Source: Rhodococcus_F sp040656415 (GTDB taxonomy: Bacteria; Actinomycetota; Actinomycetes; Mycobacteriales; Mycobacteriaceae). Taken from it: 64,000 nucleotides of DNA. Every line of letters starts with the position of its first letter. Position 1 is the stretch's first letter. Positions 48,904-57,572 of this stretch are shown one piece after another. The DNA is taken from the NCBI RefSeq assembly GCF_040656415.1, contig NZ_JBFAMC010000002.1:496001-560000 (forward strand). Reading direction: 5' to 3'. The notes below the pieces were generated by a model. The model made no database searches, was not told where the DNA came from, and saw only the letters and a list, made by a program, of their open reading frames with translations. The position numbers and the translations under genes are program-made.

Positions 48904-49143
48904 TCATCGACCGGCTTGTGCGAATGATTGAGCGCCCGTCATCGAGGACGGTGGATCGACGGAGAACAAATCGCCGCCCGAACACTGTAGGACTTGGCAG
49001 ATTGCGGTCAACGTGGAGAATCGGATGGCTCTGGCCCGGTCGTTCTCGAGCACCGACAGGTTCGCCACGCTCACCCTGACTAGCTCCGACAGGGTTGCCA
49101 GCGTCGTCGCAGGTTCGGCCGGCAGTTCGTCGAGGTGACATAG
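48904..49143 (-). pseudogene. Degraded XRE-type helix-turn-helix regulator
   Basis: The frame encodes HLDELPAEPATTLATLSELV, then SVANLSVLENDRARAIRFST and LTAICQVLQCSGGDLFSVD. This is most of a small YozG-like Cro/CI regulator, but there is no start codon at the expected N-terminus; the nearest ATG (about 49141) is in another frame. The first few codons have been lost or shifted. An initiation far upstream (up to 49446) is open but implausible. Converges on the DUF3089 gene. Confidence 0.6.
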
Positions 49144-49307
49144 CTCAGGTCCGTGGACGGTTGGCGGCGTGTGGGTCTGACGATTCGTCGATCTCGGCGC
49201 GACGGTATGCTCCCGCGTCGAAGAGATGTTGTCCGTGCTCGAGCTCTTCGACGGGAGTGGAGCAGCACGGCTTCCCTGTCGTTGAACTCCAATTGCCAGG
49301 AGTTGAC

Positions 49308-50294
49308 GTGAACCCGGTACCACCCCCACCGTTCGATGGCGCCCACCCGCCACTCGGGATTCCACAGCCACCGCACGCTGTGCCACCCCAGCCTGTGAGC
49401 AGGATGGCCGTCCCCTTCGCCTGGGGTGCCTACCTGAAACGGACACCGGCTCGCCTGGTCGGCACCGCCGATGTGATCGTGCTTGTGCTCGCGCTTCTGC
49501 CGGCGCTCATACTGGCGGCCTTAGGGGCATGGCCGGCGGCCCTCGGGGTCGCCATTGTCGGTGCCGTGATGGCGCTGCCCTTTTTGTCGACGCGCGTCAA
49601 CACCCGCACGTCCGTCCTGTCGCCGCGCGTGCGCTCGGTCGACGTCGCCCCGCGCACAGGTCGCGTCCACACCGCTGACCAGTACGCATTACCCGCTCCC
49701 GGAACGGTACGGGGGGTGATCGTCCCGCACAACTGGATTCGAACCATCGCCCTCCTGTGCCCGGGAGTCGGCTTGCTGATAATTCCGTGGATCGCCGCCG
49801 CGCGGTTCCGCGACCCGGCCACCGGTTCCTGGGGGATCGACGCGTACGTGACCGCCGGAATCAGCCTTCTACCCGCACTCGTGACGATCGCCGTCGCCTT
49901 CGCGACCGCGAGGCGATACGGGGTCGTCGTCGTCGCGGACGGGGTCCTGGTGTCCAATCCGCTCTACGCCCGGATGATCCCGTGGCAGCAGATCGCCTCG
50001 GTCCGCCCGACTTGCAACACGGAGGGTCGCGGCCAGGTGGACATGATTTGCCTCGACCTCGTTCCGGGAGCCAGGCCCGTGCGATTCAAGTTCGGGCTGC
50101 TCGGCAAGTTGACCATGCTGCTCGTTTCCGAGACCCGATCGAAGATCGAGTTGCCGCTCCAGCACTTCGACATCGACCCGGTGTTGATGCTGAACCTGCT
50201 CTACGACCTGCACACGCAGCCACCGCGGAGAGCCGAGATCGCTGACGGGCGAATTTTCGAGTATCTGCGATTCATGCTCACCCAGCCGCGGTGA
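49308..50294 (+). CDS. Membrane protein with proline-rich N-terminus and PH-like C-terminal part
   Basis: About 328 residues from GTG 49308 with CCAGGAG upstream. A Pro-rich lead (NPVPPPPFDGAHPPLGIPQP) is followed by four hydrophobic segments in two pairs (VIVLVLALLPALILAALG; AALGVAIVGAVMALPFLS; IALLCPGVGLLIIPWIAAA; ISLLPALVTIAVAFATA) and a C-terminal soluble domain (YGVVVVADGVLVSNPLYARMI, PWQQIASVRP, DIDPVLMLNLLYDL) that looks like a bacterial PH-like domain. Function unknown. It precedes ppk2 by 323 bases and is probably separate. Confidence 0.7.
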   Translation: MNPVPPPPFDGAHPPLGIPQPPHAVPPQPVSRMAVPFAWGAYLKRTPARLVGTADVIVLVLALLPALILAALGAWPAALGVAIVGAVMALPFLSTRVNTRTSVLSPRVRSVDVAPRTGRVHTADQYALPAPGTVRGVIVPHNWIRTIALLCPGVGLLIIPWIAAARFRDPATGSWGIDAYVTAGISLLPALVTIAVAFATARRYGVVVVADGVLVSNPLYARMIPWQQIASVRPTCNTEGRGQVDMICLDLVPGARPVRFKFGLLGKLTMLLVSETRSKIELPLQHFDIDPVLMLNLLYDLHTQPPRRAEIADGRIFEYLRFMLTQPR

Positions 50295-50617
50295 CGACGA
50301 TTTGCCCTGGTAGCTAGGTGGCATTCCCGCTGTTCGGGCGATGCCGCCCCACCACCGATCGACATAAAGCGCCCCGAGAGGGCTGGTCGTCGAAACCGCG
50401 GATTCTGCCCCCGACACGGCGCTGCGGGACGAATAATGGACAAGGGCCCGGTTCACCCTGCTGTGAAGAAGGGAACTGTCATGTGGGGGTATTCATCAAT
50501 CGATCACGCACTCGTGGCACGCACATCCAGTTCTCATCCGCATCTTCGACGTCGTGATCTAGCAGCAATTCCTGGAACCCGAATCGGCCCTGACTGATCG
50601 GCCACACGGAGAGAGCC
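50295..50617. other. Intergenic region before ppk2
   Basis: 323 bases. A 53-codon frame starts at 50436 (MDKGPVHPAVKKG) and ends just before ppk2, without a clear ribosome site; it is not called as a gene. The ppk2 ribosome site GGAGAG is at the right end. Confidence 0.35.
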
Positions 50618-51460
50618 GTGGGAAAGAAATCGAAGCAGGAGAAGTCGGAGCTCGACCCGTCCCAGTCTGACGCTGCCGAGCCCGACGCGGCGATGAAGAA
50701 CAAGGAGTACCGCCGCCTACTCCGTCCGCTCCATGCGGAGCTCGTTGCGCTGCAGGAGTGGGTGAAATCGTCCGGGGCAAGGATCTGCATCGTGTTCGAG
50801 GGTCGCGACACCGCGGGGAAGGGGGGCGTCATCAAGGCGATTACCGAGCGGGTCAGTCCGCGCGTGTTCCGTGTAGTCGCCTTGCCCGCCCCGACGGATC
50901 GCGAGAAGTCGCAAATGTACTGGCAGCGGTACATATCGCACCTCCCGGCCGGCGGGGAGGTCGTCATCTTCGACCGGAGTTGGTACAACCGCGCCGGGGT
51001 CGAACGGGTGATGGGCTTCTGTACCGAGGCAGAAACGCAGCAATTTCTTCAGCGCGCCCCAGGGGTAGAACGCGCGATCGTCGACTCGGGCATCATCTTG
51101 CTGAAGTACTGGCTGGAGGTGAGCGAGGAGCAGCAGACGCTGCGCCTACAGAGCCGGATCGACGACCCGCGGAAGATCTGGAAGCTGTCGGACCTGGACT
51201 TGAAGTCCTACAGCCGCTGGTATGACTACTCGCGAGCACGGGACGAGATGTTCCGACTCACCGACACGGGCTGGGCGCCGTGGTACGTCGCGGTCACCGA
51301 CGACAAGAAGCGCGGTCGGCTCAACATCATCAGTCACCTGCTGAGCCAGGTTCCCTACGCCCCGCTCGAATACCCCGACATCACGCTGCCCGAGCGGCAG
51401 CGCCCGCACGGCTACCGCACGCCGGCACTGCCGTTGCACCGGATCCCCACGCCCTACTGA
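50618..51460 (+). CDS. ppk2: Polyphosphate kinase 2 family protein
   Basis: 280 residues, GTG start. P-loop kinase fold of the PPK2 family: Walker A FEGRDTAGKGG (60-70), Walker B VVIFDRSWYNRAGVE (115-129), lid region RLQSRIDDPRKIWKLSDLDLKS. PPK2 enzymes use polyphosphate to phosphorylate nucleoside di- or monophosphates. Single-domain length fits class I, which generally makes NTP from NDP. A P-type ATPase follows after 29 bases, suggesting joint expression: polyphosphate-derived ATP/GTP and ion pumping in low-energy conditions. That link is inference. Confidence 0.92.
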   Translation: MGKKSKQEKSELDPSQSDAAEPDAAMKNKEYRRLLRPLHAELVALQEWVKSSGARICIVFEGRDTAGKGGVIKAITERVSPRVFRVVALPAPTDREKSQMYWQRYISHLPAGGEVVIFDRSWYNRAGVERVMGFCTEAETQQFLQRAPGVERAIVDSGIILLKYWLEVSEEQQTLRLQSRIDDPRKIWKLSDLDLKSYSRWYDYSRARDEMFRLTDTGWAPWYVAVTDDKKRGRLNIISHLLSQVPYAPLEYPDITLPERQRPHGYRTPALPLHRIPTPY

Positions 51461-51489
51461 CGATTCGTCTCCGGCAAGGAGTAGCGATC

Positions 51490-54318
51490 ATGGCCCCCTC
51501 CGAACCCCCACCGAACTCGGTGCACCAGTCCGGCATCAGTGCCGCACAGATCGAACAGTACCCCTGGCACACTCAGCCGGCGGATGCGGTCGTCACGACG
51601 ATGGCCTCCGACCGGGTGTCGGGGCTGACGACCGGCGAAGCCGATGCACGGCGCCAGCGCCATGGTTCCAACGAGATCGTCTCCGAGCCCGGACCGTCGA
51701 CGTGGGCGATTGCGCTCGAACAGCTGAAGGACCCGATGAACCTGATGCTGGTCGCGGTGGCGGTCTTCAGCGTCGTCATAGGCGAGGTTCCGACGGCGAT
51801 CGTGGTGGCAGTGCTCGTCGTGCTGAACGTCGTATTGGGCGCGCGACAGGAGTTGAAGGCACGTGCGAGTGTCGACGCGCTCGCAAGAATGCAGACACCG
51901 CAGGTGCGGGTGACCCGCGACGGGACGCTCGTTCAGCTGGCCGCCACAGAACTTGTGCCGGGCGACCTCGTTCAGCTCGAGGCAGGCGACCTCGTACCCG
52001 CCGATGGCCGGTTGCTCACGACAGCGACTCTCGAGACTCAGGAGGCCGCGCTGACGGGTGAAAGCGCACCCGTCCCCAAGGATCCTGAGACCCTCGGCGC
52101 TGCCGATATCGCGCTGGGCGACCGCAGCAACATGGTCTACCAGAACACCTCGGTCACCCGCGGTACCGCCATTATGGTCGTCACCGAGACCGGCATGGAC
52201 ACGCAGATGGGTCAGATCGCGTCGATGCTCTCGGCCGTCGCGCCGGTCAAGTCTCCGCTCCAGCGCGAACTGAACTCTCTCACCAAGGTGCTCAGCATCA
52301 TCGCGTGGTCCGCGGTCGCTCTCATCGTGGTCATCGGAGTGATTCGCGGACAGGATCTGACGACGGTTCTGCTGTTGGGCATCTCCATGGCGGTGGCTGC
52401 GATCCCGACGGGCCTACCGACCTTCGTGCAGGCGATGCTCGCCTTCGGTGCCCGCCAGTTGGCCGAGGCGAAGGCCGTCGTGAAGAACCTCACCGACGTC
52501 GAGACCCTCGGCGCCACCAGCGCGATCAACTCGGACAAGACCGGCACTCTCACGATGAACCAGATGACCGTGCGGTCGCTGTACTTCCACGGCCAGTGGT
52601 ACACCGTCGAAGGCGAGGGGTACAGCAAGTCGGGGAGGATCGCTCACGCCGCGGGCGAGGAAGCTCCCGACTTCACCATGCTCGCATATGGGCTGTGCCT
52701 CGACAGTGACGCCACCGTCTCCGACACCGGAGAGGTTGTCGGCGATCCGACCGAGGCCGCGCTGGTCGTGCTCGCGGCCAAGGTCGGCGTAGACGCGCCG
52801 CTTACTCGGCAAACGTATCCCCGAGTTGCGGAAGTGCCGTTCGACTCCGCGTACAAGTTCATGGCGACGTTCCATCATCTCCAGATCGACGGCAGCACTC
52901 AGTTCGTGGAACTCGTCAAGGGCGGCCCTGACGTGGTCCTTGCCCGATGTTCCGCCGCTTACCGTCCGGGCCGACGGGAGGTACCAATCGACGAGGTTCG
53001 GGAGGAACTGGTAGAAGCGAATCGGGCTCTGTCCGAGAAAGGCCTCCGCGTGCTGGCGTTCGCTGCCCGCCGGCTCGACGTGCGGGAAGAGGCCGTGCAG
53101 GCCGACCCCATGTCGTTCGTCGAGGACCTCACGTTCATCGGCATGATCGGCATCATCGACCCGCTGCGTCCGGAGGCGATCGACGCAGTACGTACCGCCC
53201 AGGCCGCAGGCATCGAGGTACGCATGATCACCGGAGACCACGTGATCACGGCATCCGCGATCGGCGCCGAACTCGGCCTCGGACCGGGCGCCATCGGCGG
53301 CGGCGAACTACGAGCGGCGACCGACGAGGAGCTCACGGCGGCGCTCCCGAACCTGCACGTGTTCGGTCGCGTAACGCCGCAGGACAAGCTCCGCCTGGCC
53401 GACGTCATGCAGAGGAGCGGCGCGGTCGTGGCGATGACCGGGGACGCCGTCAACGACGCGGCCGCCCTGAAGAAGGCCGACATCGGCGTCGCGATGGGAT
53501 CGGGCAGCGAAGTCACCAAACAAGCCGCCAGAATGGTTCTCACCGACGACAACTTCGGAACCCTGATCACCGCGATCCGACTGGGCCGCAGCATCTACGA
53601 CAAGATCGTGTCGTACATCCGGTTCCAGATGTCGAAGCTGTTCTCGCTGGTCCTTCTGTTCCTGGTTGCGAGCATCTTCAACATCAACGACGGGGTCGCG
53701 CTCACCCCGCTGATGGTGCTGTTTCAGAACTTCTTCATCATTCTCTTCCCGGTCGCCGTCATCATGCTCGATCCACCGCCGCCGGACCTGATGAACAAGC
53801 CGCCACGCGATACGCGAATGCCGATCACCAACCGGAAAGCCTTCGTGCAGTGGTTCGCGTACGGAGTCCTGCAGTTCGCCGTCACACTCGCCGCGATGCT
53901 CCTCGCACCGGGCGACATGAGTACGACCGAGGCAAGCGTCCCCATGACGATGGCGTTCGTCGTGCTGTCGCTCAGTTCCATTCTTGCCGGTCTCGTCATG
54001 CGGCGCGATCCCGAATCCGGTCTCGCCGCACCGATTCTCGGCGCGCTGAAAATCCTGTCGATTCCGGTCGTCGTCACGGTGTTCGCGGTCGAGGTCGGGT
54101 TCCTCCAAGGTCTTCTCATGACCACGTCGTTGACGGGTGGCCAATGGCTCGCCTGCCTCGGCTGGTCGCTGATCGTCCCGATCGCGGTGGAGGCAGAGAA
54201 GGCACTCCGTCGCCGGCGGCAAGCACGACCGAGCACACCGATCCCTGCAGAAGCCGCGGTCGACCCGCAACGGGCGCTGCGCCCCGATCCGTCGCGAGAG
54301 CGACACTTCGCTCGGTGA
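51490..54318 (+). CDS. P-type cation ATPase with non-canonical ion-site residues
   Basis: 942 residues, ATG 51490 after CAAGGAG. P2-type architecture: N-terminal cation-ATPase domain, actuator TGES (189-192), phosphorylation site Asp349 in NSDKTGTLT, hinge MTGDAVNDAAALKKADIGVAMG, and about ten membrane segments. In M4 the usual PEGLP is PTGLP (306-310). By hand alignment to SERCA, Glu309 becomes Thr307, M5 Asn768 and Glu771 both become Leu, and M6 Asp800 becomes Ile751 (QNFFIILFP), while Asn796 is kept as Asn747. All catalytic machinery is intact, so it is probably a working pump whose ion is not Ca2+; the substrate cannot be named. Follows ppk2 by 29 bases. Confidence 0.9.
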   Translation: MAPSEPPPNSVHQSGISAAQIEQYPWHTQPADAVVTTMASDRVSGLTTGEADARRQRHGSNEIVSEPGPSTWAIALEQLKDPMNLMLVAVAVFSVVIGEVPTAIVVAVLVVLNVVLGARQELKARASVDALARMQTPQVRVTRDGTLVQLAATELVPGDLVQLEAGDLVPADGRLLTTATLETQEAALTGESAPVPKDPETLGAADIALGDRSNMVYQNTSVTRGTAIMVVTETGMDTQMGQIASMLSAVAPVKSPLQRELNSLTKVLSIIAWSAVALIVVIGVIRGQDLTTVLLLGISMAVAAIPTGLPTFVQAMLAFGARQLAEAKAVVKNLTDVETLGATSAINSDKTGTLTMNQMTVRSLYFHGQWYTVEGEGYSKSGRIAHAAGEEAPDFTMLAYGLCLDSDATVSDTGEVVGDPTEAALVVLAAKVGVDAPLTRQTYPRVAEVPFDSAYKFMATFHHLQIDGSTQFVELVKGGPDVVLARCSAAYRPGRREVPIDEVREELVEANRALSEKGLRVLAFAARRLDVREEAVQADPMSFVEDLTFIGMIGIIDPLRPEAIDAVRTAQAAGIEVRMITGDHVITASAIGAELGLGPGAIGGGELRAATDEELTAALPNLHVFGRVTPQDKLRLADVMQRSGAVVAMTGDAVNDAAALKKADIGVAMGSGSEVTKQAARMVLTDDNFGTLITAIRLGRSIYDKIVSYIRFQMSKLFSLVLLFLVASIFNINDGVALTPLMVLFQNFFIILFPVAVIMLDPPPPDLMNKPPRDTRMPITNRKAFVQWFAYGVLQFAVTLAAMLLAPGDMSTTEASVPMTMAFVVLSLSSILAGLVMRRDPESGLAAPILGALKILSIPVVVTVFAVEVGFLQGLLMTTSLTGGQWLACLGWSLIVPIAVEAEKALRRRRQARPSTPIPAEAAVDPQRALRPDPSRERHFAR

Positions 54319-54587
54319 GGAGGCGGATTTTCGGGTTGTAGATCCGCCGTTGCCACCCACATCCTGCGAGTGTGTCCTGGTTCACCCGTGCCGATCGAGT
54401 TCCAGCTCTGTTCCGATGTCCACCGAGCCCAAACCACCGCAAAGCCACGCCGGGTCGGCCACACCAACGCAGGTATCCCGGGAATGCTCCTGCTTTTCCT
54501 GGCTCCGGGCCCAGCAAGTGCCCTATCGGAGCCGTAGGAAAGGTGATCGGCGTCAAAAAGGAGTCAACATTCCCCCGCATTGCTTCC

Positions 54588-54619
54588 CCGCCCCCGCCGG
54601 ACACATCCGGCGGGGGCGG
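54588..54619 (+). terminator. Perfect 14-bp GC hairpin downstream of the ATPase
   Basis: CCGCCCCCGCCGGA (54588-54601), loop CACA, complement 54606-54619, about 270 bases after the ATPase stop. Possible terminator; the 269 bases before it contain nothing recognisable. Confidence 0.5.
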
Positions 54620-55188
54620 AGAAGCGACGGATGGAAATCTCAGTCGGTGCGTCCTTGGCGATGCCCTCGACGTAGATGCCGTGATGCTGGTGGAACGGGG
54701 AGTTCTCGCCGAGTCTCGCGTCGAGGAGAAGTAGCCTCTCCTGCACTGACGATGGATCGGTGATACCGCTCAACGGCAAAATATCGACCCCGCGAGACCG
54801 GAACGCGGCCGCCGGAAGCTCGCTGGTGTCGTAGCTTGTGACTCGCGGCGATAGGTGGCGGTGTTCTCACGTCGTCAAGTGGCGCCAACGACGAGCGTGC
54901 TGCGGCCCGCGCTCGACAACGTCGACGGTGATGGTGTTGTAGTTGTCCTGTGAGACGGATCCGCAGGCGAGACTCCGGAGAAGGAGAATGTAGGAGTGAG
55001 ACTCGAAGGCTGGAACAGCATCCCGAAGGAGTACGGAGCGCACTTCGATCTGCCGAGTGCGGCCGCGATCGGGCGCGCAGCGCTGAACATGACCGAGGCG
55101 GCTGCCACCGACCGACCCATCGTTCCCGCTCTCCGATCACGGCGGCCTTCGCCGCGAGCGGGCGCCTGGTTTGCTGGGCAGGCGAACC
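54620..55188. pseudogene. Gene debris: fragments on both strands
   Basis: On the minus strand, 54641-54779 reads PLSGITDPSSVQERLLLLDA and then RLGENSPFHQHHGIYVEGIA, protein-like but ending abruptly. On the plus strand, 54881-55170 reads SVLRPALDNVDGDGVVVVL, an in-frame TGA, then DGSAGETPEKENVGV, RLEGWNSIPKEYGAHFDLP and AAAIGRAALNMTEAAATD, protein-like before degenerating. Neither has a start and neither family is recognised with confidence. Confidence 0.5.
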
Positions 55189-55560
55189 TTAGTTGAGGAC
55201 GAAGTGTGCGGCTACGAGCAGGGCGCCGATCACGAGCTCGATGAGCAGCGGTGGCAGGACTGCCTTGTCGAACCCGTCGGCCACGATCCCTACGATGCGA
55301 CCGATTGCCGCAGCCCCCATCAGAATTGCGACTGCGAGAAACCAGAGGGTCTCATCGGCAGCGAGTCCCACGACGAGCATCGTGACACAGGCCAGGAAGA
55401 ACCCGCCGAGCACACTTCGGATCTCGCTGAGTCCGGGTATCCCGACCGGTGACAGTCCTACGGCCTCGCCCATGTTTGTCGGCATGAACATGGATCTGAG
55501 GCCGAGGGCGACGAGGGGGACGGCGAGTAGGCCGACGATGATTCGCATTGCGAGTTCCAT
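55189..55560 (-). CDS. DUF4345-like four-TM membrane protein
   Basis: 123 residues from ATG 55560. Four hydrophobic segments: IIVGLLAVPLVALGLRSMF, SVLGGFFLACVTMLVVGL, LWFLAVAILMGAAAIGRIVG and LIELVIGALLVAAHFVL; the loop GLSPVGIPGLSEIRS is typical of DUF4345. Function unknown. It sits directly downstream of the dehalogenase remnant in the same direction and may have been part of its operon. Confidence 0.78.
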   Translation of the reverse strand: MELAMRIIVGLLAVPLVALGLRSMFMPTNMGEAVGLSPVGIPGLSEIRSVLGGFFLACVTMLVVGLAADETLWFLAVAILMGAAAIGRIVGIVADGFDKAVLPPLLIELVIGALLVAAHFVLN

Positions 55561-55568
55561 GCTGGTTC

Positions 55569-55892
55569 CTAGGTGTTGTTGGGGCTGTAGGCGTTGGTGA
55601 TGGCCTCGGCGATCCGTTCGGGTTCGTCTTCTTGGAGATAGTGACTGGCAGTGTCCAGGCGGATGACCGTGGCCTGGGGGAACGCTGTCTCCCAGTGCTG
55701 GAGGATGCCGCGGAAGACGGGGTCCTTGGTGCCCCATACGAGGACCAGGGGTTGATCGCTGAGGTTGGCTTTGACCCGTTGTTCGAGTTCGGCGAGCCAA
55801 GGTTTGGCGGCCCGGATCTGTTTGGGGAACGCTGCGATGCCTTTTCGGGACTCAGATGAGGGGACGACGGCGGTGTAGTGCTCGAACTCCCA
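55569..55892 (-). pseudogene. C-terminal fragment of a haloalkane dehalogenase-like hydrolase
   Basis: About 107 residues match the last third of haloalkane-dehalogenase-like alpha/beta hydrolases: SSESRKGIAAFPKQIRAAKP, LVLVWGTKDPVFRGI and ASHYLQEDEPERIAEAI, which includes the catalytic His region. The N-terminal two thirds, with the nucleophile Asp elbow, are absent; unrelated sequence joins at about 55892. The enzyme cannot be active. Confidence 0.7.
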
Positions 55893-55979
55893 CTTCGGGT
55901 TCACCCGCCCCGCCCCGGTTCCCATCACACAAGTGTGCATCCCAAGGCAGCAAAAACAGCGCAGGTGACCGGTTCTCGA

Positions 55980-56138
55980 TTCTGAGTTGTAGATCGCCTG
56001 GGACTGAGCTGGGGTCGGGGAGATGCTCTGATACTCCGCGCGCTTGCCGACGTTGGACGCGATGATGCTCGTCTTGGTGCCGCGGCCGATCTCCTGACAC
56101 GTGTAGGTCAGTATGTTCGCGATCCGGTTGTCCAGCCG
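55980..56138 (-). pseudogene. Fragment resembling the C-terminus of a DUF732 secreted protein
   Basis: Residues ANILTYTCQEIGRGTK...SPTPAQSQAIYNSE recall the helical end of small actinobacterial DUF732 proteins (Cys-containing helix, then TPAQ.QAI). It runs in frame towards the dehalogenase fragment and has no signal peptide or start of its own. Weak match. Confidence 0.35.
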
Positions 56139-56298
56139 ACCGTTCGACAACTACGCATCGCTTGATGGCGGTCGTAGACGTTGCGGACCCGTTGTCCGGG
56201 TAGTCCTGCGTGCGGACTCACCTGGGGTGGGATTGGACCGCGCCGGTAAGCTCGACAGCTGGACCAGTACAGATTTTTCGACCTGGAGGTAGAAACGC

Positions 56299-57564
56299 GT
56301 GGCTCTCGTCGTCCAGAAGTACGGCGGATCCTCGGTGGCGACCGCCGAGAGAATCCGACGAGTCGCTGAACGGATCGTCGAGACCAAGAAGGCCGGCAAC
56401 GATGTCGTCGTCGTGGTTTCTGCGATGGGGGACACTACCGATGAGCTGCTCGATCTCGCTCAGCAAGTGTGCCCAGCTCCACCAGCTCGCGAAATGGACA
56501 TGCTGCTGACCTCTGGTGAGCGCATTTCCAATTCTCTGGTCGCGATGGCGATTCATTCGCTTGGCGCGGAGGCCCGCTCGTTCACGGGCTCACAGGCGGG
56601 TGTCATCACGACCGGCGCCCACGGCAACGCCAAGATCATCGATGTCACACCGGGCCGGGTCCGGGATGCGCTCGACGAAGGCTCGATCGTCCTCGTGGCC
56701 GGATTCCAGGGCGTCAGCCAGGACAGCAAGGATGTCACGACGCTCGGCCGTGGAGGTTCCGATACCACCGCGGTGGCGCTCGCCGCTGCCCTCGAGGCAG
56801 ATGTCTGCGAGATCTACACAGACGTCGACGGAATCTTCACCGCCGACCCGCGCATCGTTCCCGATGCGCAGCGTCTCGAGACGGTCTCGTTCGAGGAGAT
56901 GCTCGAGATGGCAGCCTGTGGCGCGAAGGTGCTGATGCTCCGCTGCGTCGAATACGCCCGCCGATACAACGTGCCTGTGCACGTCCGCTCGTCATACACG
57001 ACCAAGCCGGGCACCATCGTGTCCGGATCGATGGAGGACATTCCCGTGGAAGAGGCAATCATCACCGGAGTCGCGCACGATCGCGGCGAGTCCAAGATCA
57101 CTGTTGCGGGTTTGCCCGACACTCCCGGGTATGCGGCGCAGATCTTCCGTGCTGTCGCGGACGCGGAGATCAACATCGACATGGTGTTGCAGAATGTCTC
57201 CAAGATCGAGACCGGCAAGACCGACATCACGTTCACGCTGCCTACCGCCGACGGCCCCCGTGCCGTCGAGAAGCTGTCCAAGCTGCAGAGCGAGATCGGC
57301 TTCACGCAGGTGCTCTTCGATGACCACATCGGCAAGGTGTCGCTGGTCGGCGCAGGCATGAAGAGCCACCCCGGAGTCACCGCCACATTCTGTGAGGCCC
57401 TCGCAGACGCGGGGATCAACATCGACCTCATCTCCACCTCGGAGATCCGCATCTCGGTGCTCGTGAAGGATACTGAGCTGGACAAGGCCGTCAGGGCCAT
57501 TCACGACGCATTCGAGCTCGGCGGCGACGAAGACGCTGTCGTACACGCAGGAACGGGACGGTAG
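56299..57564 (+). CDS. ask: Aspartate kinase Ask, alpha subunit
   Basis: 421 residues, GTG 56299 with CTGGAGGT upstream. Catalytic domain starts VQKYGGSSVATAERI; further motifs TSGERISNSLVAMA and GRGGSDTTAVALAAAL. Two C-terminal ACT domains (from about residue 265: ITVAGLPDTPGYAAQIF and VSLVGAGMKSHPGVTATF) bind lysine/threonine for feedback inhibition. It phosphorylates aspartate at the entry to lysine, methionine, threonine and diaminopimelate synthesis. Eight bases before asd, the next enzyme. An internal start makes the beta subunit. Confidence 0.96.
   Translation: MALVVQKYGGSSVATAERIRRVAERIVETKKAGNDVVVVVSAMGDTTDELLDLAQQVCPAPPAREMDMLLTSGERISNSLVAMAIHSLGAEARSFTGSQAGVITTGAHGNAKIIDVTPGRVRDALDEGSIVLVAGFQGVSQDSKDVTTLGRGGSDTTAVALAAALEADVCEIYTDVDGIFTADPRIVPDAQRLETVSFEEMLEMAACGAKVLMLRCVEYARRYNVPVHVRSSYTTKPGTIVSGSMEDIPVEEAIITGVAHDRGESKITVAGLPDTPGYAAQIFRAVADAEINIDMVLQNVSKIETGKTDITFTLPTADGPRAVEKLSKLQSEIGFTQVLFDDHIGKVSLVGAGMKSHPGVTATFCEALADAGINIDLISTSEIRISVLVKDTELDKAVRAIHDAFELGGDEDAVVHAGTGR
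57046..57564 (+). CDS. Aspartate kinase beta subunit (internal in-frame start)
   Basis: In-frame GTG at 57046 (VEEAIITGVAHDRGES) preceded by TGGAGGAC at 57033-57040. This is the position of the lysC-beta start known in Corynebacterium glutamicum. The 172-residue product consists of the two ACT domains and forms the alpha2-beta2 regulatory enzyme. Call rests on conserved position and ribosome site. Confidence 0.75.
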   Translation: MEEAIITGVAHDRGESKITVAGLPDTPGYAAQIFRAVADAEINIDMVLQNVSKIETGKTDITFTLPTADGPRAVEKLSKLQSEIGFTQVLFDDHIGKVSLVGAGMKSHPGVTATFCEALADAGINIDLISTSEIRISVLVKDTELDKAVRAIHDAFELGGDEDAVVHAGTGR

Positions 57565-57572
57565 ATCATCTC

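Noticed and set aside
54640..55140. 166-codon minus-strand frame in the debris zone
   Set aside because: Arg/Ser-rich without pattern; the protein-like signals in this stretch are in other frames.
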